6,121 nt of DNA from Succinivibrionaceae bacterium UBA3769 (GTDB lineage: Bacteria; Pseudomonadota; Gammaproteobacteria; Enterobacterales; Succinivibrionaceae). The stretch lies in NCBI GenBank assembly GCA_002372325.1, contig DFFT01000145.1, positions 3,745 to 9,865 of the forward strand, in the 5' to 3' direction. Below the pieces are notes generated by a model. That model was not told where the DNA came from, searched no databases, and worked only from the letters and a program-made list of their open reading frames with translations. The position numbers were made by a program, and so were the translations under genes. Below are positions 6,039 through 6,121 of this stretch, piece by piece; position 1 is the first letter of the stretch, and each line of letters starts with the position of its first letter.

Positions 6039-6121
6039 CTTGTTACTGTGTTCTCCGCTGTTCTGTCGTTTGCCCGTCCTGCTGCCGCCACGGTGTCCGG
6101 TTAAGCCCAAAGGCTTTGCGA

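Noticed and set aside
6103..6116. AAGCC-CAAA-GGCTT hairpin at the right edge
   Set aside because: Five pairs only, no T-tract visible, and the flanking sequence is cut by the window end.

Overview
The window carries six genes, all on the minus strand, so the biological order runs from high to low coordinates. In that order they are a truncated AAA-ATPase-like protein, an FklB-type peptidyl-prolyl isomerase, dapB, a membrane sensor with a degenerate GGDEF domain, a membrane-anchored NERD-domain protein, and the first 141 codons of a bile acid:sodium symporter (BASS) family transporter cut off by the window edge. There are no RNA genes, CRISPR arrays or recognisable insertion sequences. Long plus-strand open frames are shadows of these genes.

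The DNA is GC-rich. FklB and DapB are close to the enterobacterial types, which suggests a gammaproteobacterium. An AAA-ATPase-like protein starting MGMYLNSGNEGF and a GGDEF protein with a helical extracytoplasmic sensor are common in anaerobic gut bacteria. A member of the Succinivibrionaceae or a relative is therefore my best guess, by inference only.

Layout: (1) 4905-6038 is the AAA-ATPase-like gene. It stops where the usual C-terminal PD-(D/E)XK nuclease domain should begin, and its stop codon lies inside a 40-nt palindrome. (2) 3364-4789 is a two-gene unit, fklB-dapB, with an extended -10 promoter upstream and a clear intrinsic terminator after dapB. (3) 1818-3182 is the GGDEF gene, with its own TGCTATAAT promoter. 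(4) 1-1605 is the NERD gene followed 51 nt later by the BASS transporter, probably one transcript from a promoter near 1701-1730.

The genes do not form one obvious pathway. Lysine/peptidoglycan precursor synthesis (dapB) and protein folding (fklB) are housekeeping; the others are envelope, signalling and accessory functions. The most notable points are the GGDEF protein, whose catalytic motif is GSRDF while its RxxD c-di-GMP inhibitory site is intact, suggesting a receptor rather than a synthase, and the palindrome-associated truncation of the AAA-ATPase-like gene. I see no convincing new multi-gene system.
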